A DNA stretch of 64,000 nucleotides from Planctomycetaceae bacterium. GTDB lineage: Bacteria > Planctomycetota > Planctomycetia > Planctomycetales > Planctomycetaceae. The position numbers and the translations under genes are program-made. The notes under the pieces were generated by a model. It was not told where the DNA came from. It saw only the letters and a program-made list of their open reading frames with translations, and did not search any database. The first letter of the stretch is position 1, and each line of letters starts with the position of its first letter. The stretch is taken from NCBI GenBank assembly GCA_021732995.1, contig JAKFWA010000099.1, positions 17,693-81,692 on the forward strand. The letters run 5' to 3'. Of this stretch, positions 12,201 to 18,200 are shown in pieces.

Positions 12201-15200
12201 ACGGGCACGGCTAGTATTACTGCTGCTGGAACCATCACCGTGCTGTCTGGTGGCTCGGGCGGGCTGGGGATTTCCGCGACGGACGGCAATGTGACGCTCG
12301 ATGCGAACGGTGCGACATCGGACGTCCTCGTCAACCAGTTTGTTACTGCAACTCTGTCTGGAACGGTGACGCTGACTGCTGATCGCGACGTGACGATCAG
12401 CTCGGCGGTTTCCGGAAACAGTGGCGTCGTACTGACGAGCGGAATCGCGGGTACCGGTTCCGTGACGGTCTCTGCGGGAGCGAGTGTTTCTGCGGCAGGC
12501 ACAGGTGCGGATATTACGATCACTTCAGGAACGACTGCCGGTAACGTGTCGTTAGGCGGAGCTGAGTCGGCGAACGACCGCTTGACGATCACGAGCCTGG
12601 ATGTCGTCAGCCAGCCCGGCGGAGTGATTGTCGCTCCGAACTTGCTGCTGCTCGGTGCGGCGGACGTTTCACTGAATCAGGCGGTGAATGACTTTGACAC
12701 TGTGGCAGCGGATCTGCAGCCGGGATCGATAGTCATTGATGACACGGACAGCATCGCTGTTGGAACCGTGAGTGGAACCGTCGGCATCCAGACTGGTAAT
12801 CCCGGCACGGGTGGGGGCGTCACCATTAACGCAATCAGCGGTACGATTACGGTCAGCCAGCCGATTGATACGAATAATGGTACTGGCGGCGGAATTTTCG
12901 TTTCCGGTTCCGTGAACTTGAATGCGTCGCTGACCGCTGCAGGTGGAAACATCACGCTCAATGGCAGTGCGTCGTCTACGAGCGACATCATTGTCAACTT
13001 CCCGCTGATCAGCAGTGCGAGCATCGTGCTGTCCGCGCCGCGCGACATCATCGTGAATGCACTGGTGCAGACGACTGGTGTCGGGTCAGATATCACGCTG
13101 ACGGCAGATTCTCAGGGAGTGCCGGATGGACTTGGCGGCGTGCGGATCAGCGCGGCAGGTCAGGTGAACTCCGCCGATCAGGTGACGATCAGTGGCTCCG
13201 ATCTCTTCGTGACCACTGCGGGAGGTCCAGACAGTGTCGAAGTTCAATCGGACGGGGCGACGGTACAGGTCCTCGCAGTTGGCAGTATCGTGATCCAAGA
13301 CGGTCCTGGTGCTCCGATTGGTGCCCAAACCTTGGTCAATGGACGGATTCAGGCGACTGGTGCTGGTTCTTCGATTCTGATTAGTGCCGAAGGCACGGTA
13401 TCGTTCTCGCTGGATGGTGACGCCATCACCAACAATGGTGCGGTGACGGTCACGGCTGACAGTCGTAGTGGGGATAACGGCGGCGACTTGCTCCAGGCAA
13501 ACGGTGCGGAGATTCAGGCGGGCAATGGCCTGATTACTCTGACTGCAGACGACATGATCGTCATCGGTCTGTTGCAGACGACCGGCGAAGTCCGCGTCAC
13601 GACGAATGGCCTGATGCTGGATGCGGACACCACCGGTACTGACATCATTGCTACGACTGCGGCGCTGCGAGCAAGGACGTCGATCGCACTCGATAACAAT
13701 GGCTTTGAGACTCAGATCGGCACGTTGGCTGCAGTCACTAATTCAGGTGACATTTTCATCGCCAACACGGGTGCATTGATTGTTGGTACTGTGAACGGGT
13801 TGGTCGGTGTCACGATTACAGATGTCAGCAATCAGAACGCTCGCGTCAACAATATCACCCTGACGGCTTCCAGTCCGCTGACCGTCAACTCTCCGATTGC
13901 CAACCTGGACGGCGGAAATATCACGCTGACGGCGACGAATGACGGTGGCAGCGACGATCATCTGACGATCAGTGCCAGCCTGCTTGTGACTGGCGGCGAC
14001 GCCACTATTGATTCTGACGGCAATATCGCGCTGACAGCAGGCACGGACCTGATCATCAACAACGGCAGCACGGTTTCCACAGATGCCAGCGGCACGATTA
14101 TCGGTACTGCTGTCCGCAGTACTTCGGTGTCGGCGGCTTCGACGCTTCAGACGGTCAATGGCACACTGACGCTGAGCGGGAATCAAGCAGTCGTTGCGAT
14201 CACCGGTAACTTTAGCGGCGTCACCGTGGATGCCTCGACTATCACCACTTCGAACGGCGCAATCTCGCTGCTCGGCAAGAGTGGTGACACGGCCGGCAAC
14301 GATGGCGTGGTCGTTCAAGGCGGATCCAGCGTGTCTGTCACGGGTACGACGGGAACAATCACCGTGACTGGCGCTGCAGTGGCAACAACGTCGAGCGACG
14401 GCGTGGTGATCACCGGCGCCGCGACGAAACTTGGCTCAAGCGGCGGCCTGATCACCGTGACCGGTTCTGCGACTGTTGGCGACGATGGTGTTGAAATTAC
14501 TCAATCCGACATCACCGCGACCAGCAGCGCGAGTATCACCCTGATGGGTACAACTACTGGCGCTGCTGCAGACTCCGATGGTGTCGCCATCAATGGCGGC
14601 AGCCTGACCGTCATCAGTGCTGTGAATGGTGCAGTTCAATTGACCGGTGTCGGTAGTCAGGACGACGGCGTTGATTTCAGTTCAGCCCAGGTGAGTACCT
14701 CGGGCTCGGGCAGTATTACCGTTGTCGGTAGCAACGGTTTGGATGAGGGAATTGATCTCGCAAGCACGCAGATCACGACGAGCAGTTCTGGCAATATCAC
14801 TCTGACGGGTACCGGTGGTGCGTCCGGCGGCGGTGGCTCGATCGGTGTGTCGTTCGTTGGTGCGACCACCCAAGTGGCGGCGACTGGCTCCGGCAGCATC
14901 GCTATCACGGGAACTGGAGGAACAGCCAATAGTGCGGGCATTAATCTGCCATCTACCGTAACGAAGCCGATTGACGCCGATGGAGCGGGTTCCATCACGC
15001 TGACGGGCGATGGGACCGGTACGTCGGCTGGCATTCATATCGACACGGAGATCGAAAGCGGATCTGGCACTGTCACGGTCAGCAGCGCTGATGACATTCG
15101 ATTTGCTGCGACAGGCTCAATCGACTCCGTGAGCAACACCGTCACGCTGACGGCTGATACCACTGCCGGTAACAACGGTGGTCTGATCAGCATGGCAAAT

Positions 15201-18200
15201 GGAGCACAGATTACCGGGGGCAGCGGGGCAGTAGTGTTGGGCTCGGACGGAACCGTGACACTCGGTCGAATTGTCACCACGAGCAGTATTAGCGTCAATT
15301 CGACCAGCGGTTCGGTTCTGGACGCTGCCAACAATGCGGACATCGACCTCGAAGGCAGTTCTCTGACGGTTACCGCGAGCGGCACGTTCGGCGCGGCGGA
15401 TAACGATGACATCGATACGAAAGTTGGCAGCCTGAGTGTGACGACGGGCGGTGCTCAGTTCATCAATGAATCGGATTCGCTGACGGCAGTGAATCTCAAC
15501 GCTAACTCTGGTGCGGCGAGCATTGATCTCGAGGCAGGCGGTTCCGTGACCGATAGCGATGCGGCGGTTGACGTTTTGGCCAATAACCTGGTCGCGGACG
15601 TCGCCGGTGCGGTGACGCTGGATACCACCATCGCCACTCTGGATCTGTCGGCTACAGCCGCCGGCGTGATCGACATCGACGAAACCAATGCTATCACGTT
15701 GACTGACGTTGATACCGCGAATGGTTCGATCAACATCGAAACGACGGCGGGCACAATTGCTGCGACCGATGTGGAGTCTATCACGGACTCCGACGCCAAT
15801 GACATCGCACTTGTTACGACTGCGAGTGGCGACATTCTCGTAACGCGAGTGACTGCTAAGGCCACCGGTGACGTGCTCATCAGTGCCGCTGGCGCGATTA
15901 CGGACAACAACGCTGCTGCGACGCGAGACGTGGTTGGTGACGACGCGATCCTGAGCGCCGGTAGTAACAGTGTGGGTAGCTCTGGTGACGTCCTGGAAGT
16001 CAGTGTCACGAATCTGGAGGGCGCCGCGATCGGTTACTTCCTTAACAATGATCAAGCGCTGCAGATTGGTGGAAACGCAGCGATCTTCGCCAGGAATCTC
16101 AGCGGTCTGACGTCCACTGGTACGGTGCGAATTACCAACAAGGGCAGCGTTTCGACTACTGACGACGTCCTGACATTGACGGAGAGTATCAGTGCAACCG
16201 GGCAACTCGTCGTTCTGACCGCCGATGGCGTTCGCAGTAACAGCGACGACGCGAGTGTTTCTCAGACGGTTGATATTACGTCGGCCAACCTGCTGCTGGT
16301 GTCATCGTTTGGCATCGGTACGCTGGCTGATTCGGTTGAGATCAATGCGACCAGCAATCTCGCTTTCACCAACACAGCCGCGGGTGACGTGATGGTTGTG
16401 GATTCGACTGGCGGTCTGGCTATCGATGACGTAGACGGTGTTACGGCCTCAACAAACAGCGCTGCTGGTGGAGCAATCTTTGTTTCATCACTCCAGGGAC
16501 CGCTCGCTGTTGCTCACAACTTGGCCGCGCAGGCCGCCGTGCTGCTGCGGACCACCGATGCCGCGACCCTGATTGAGCATCTTGTCGTGACCTCAGGCAC
16601 AACGGTCAGCAGCGCGACGAACCAGATCACATTGCAGGCTGCAGACAATCTGACTATTCAAGATACGGCTGTGCTGCAAGCCGCCACGACCGTCACGATT
16701 ACGTCTGATTTCGGCAACGCCGATTCAGGGACAGGTTCGCTGGTGACGTTCAACGGAACGTTGAACGCGGTTGCGACCTCGACGATGACGGGCAACAGTG
16801 ATGCCGATCAGTTCGTGATCTTCCCGAAGAATCCCGACAATGGAGCTGACACCGATTCGGTTTCGGCGCTCACGATCAACGGTGGTGATAACGCCGATCA
16901 ATACACAATTCATATCGGCGGTCTCAACGGCGGTGTGACAGACGTGACGTTGCAGGATACTGGCGCTGGCGGGGCCGACTCGGCGTTGGTCTACAACAGC
17001 AGTTCGGCCGACGGTTCTGCGGGTACGCCGTTGCAGGTTCACAATAATGCTGCCAACGGGGCGACGCAGACTGGTGGATTCGTCAACAATCAGGTGCGTT
17101 CGGAGCGATTGGGGTACACACAGACGCTCGAACAGCTGGAAGTTCGAGGTGACGAGGCTACCGGTGGCTCGGCAACGGCTCCGGCGGCGAATGACGCAGG
17201 GGACTATTTCGATGTGCAGCCATCGCAAACGACACGTATCGTGATCCACGGCAATGATCCGCAGTTTGATAATCTGCCGGGTGATACACTCAATGTTTCA
17301 GCGTTCGGAAATGCCTACAGCGTCAACGGCAATGAGGTGCAGGTAACGGGCGGCAACCCGAACGTGTTCTTGCCAATTGCGTTCCGTAATATCGAGTCAA
17401 TCCCACTGGCGCCGATTCCGGCTGCGATTCCCGCGAACAATTACAGCTTCGATTTCAACATCCTTAACGATGTTACTGCCGTCGTTTCTCCGACGCAGGC
17501 GGGCTATCTGTCAGTGCTGCCGAATACGATCTACGGGCAGACGGGAAATACCTACGGGTGGCGTACGAGTGATTTGAACAATCCCGCGACGTTCCCCGTG
17601 TTCAACGTGGTCGATCGTGGTGTCGTGGCGAGCACGTTTAGCGATCTGATACGCGATGGACACGTGTCGGACGTCGCTCAGGTCTTCAAAGCCAATATCG
17701 CGAACAATGGCTGGTATCTGGTATCCGTGAAGGCGACTGAGTCGCTCAATCTGAAGATCAGCGATGCCGATACCGGGCTGGTGGTTGTCCCGGATGCCGA
17801 CCTGAGTGGCGCTGGGGAAGTCAGCTTCGTGATGCAGATCACCGACGGAACGCTCGATTTGCAGATTGAGTCGGGTAGTGGGATCGCCAATCCGTGGGAG
17901 ATCAACGGAATCGACTTGCGACCGGCGGCTCCGTTTACGTCAGGTACGTTGGAGCCGAACAACGTCGCGGCGGACGGTGCGACAATTGACGCTTACACTG
18001 GTACTGGAGCAACACCGAACGCGCTGATTACAGTGAGCGGCGGGTTGGACGTGAATGGCGATGCGACAAATGACGTGGCTTTGAGCATCACGTCGACCGA
18101 CGCTGATACAGTGCTGGCTGGCGTGCAGGTGCAGGCGAATGGGGCTGGACAGTGGAGCTACAGCGTGCGCCGTCCGACGGCGATCGGCACTGCGTATGTC

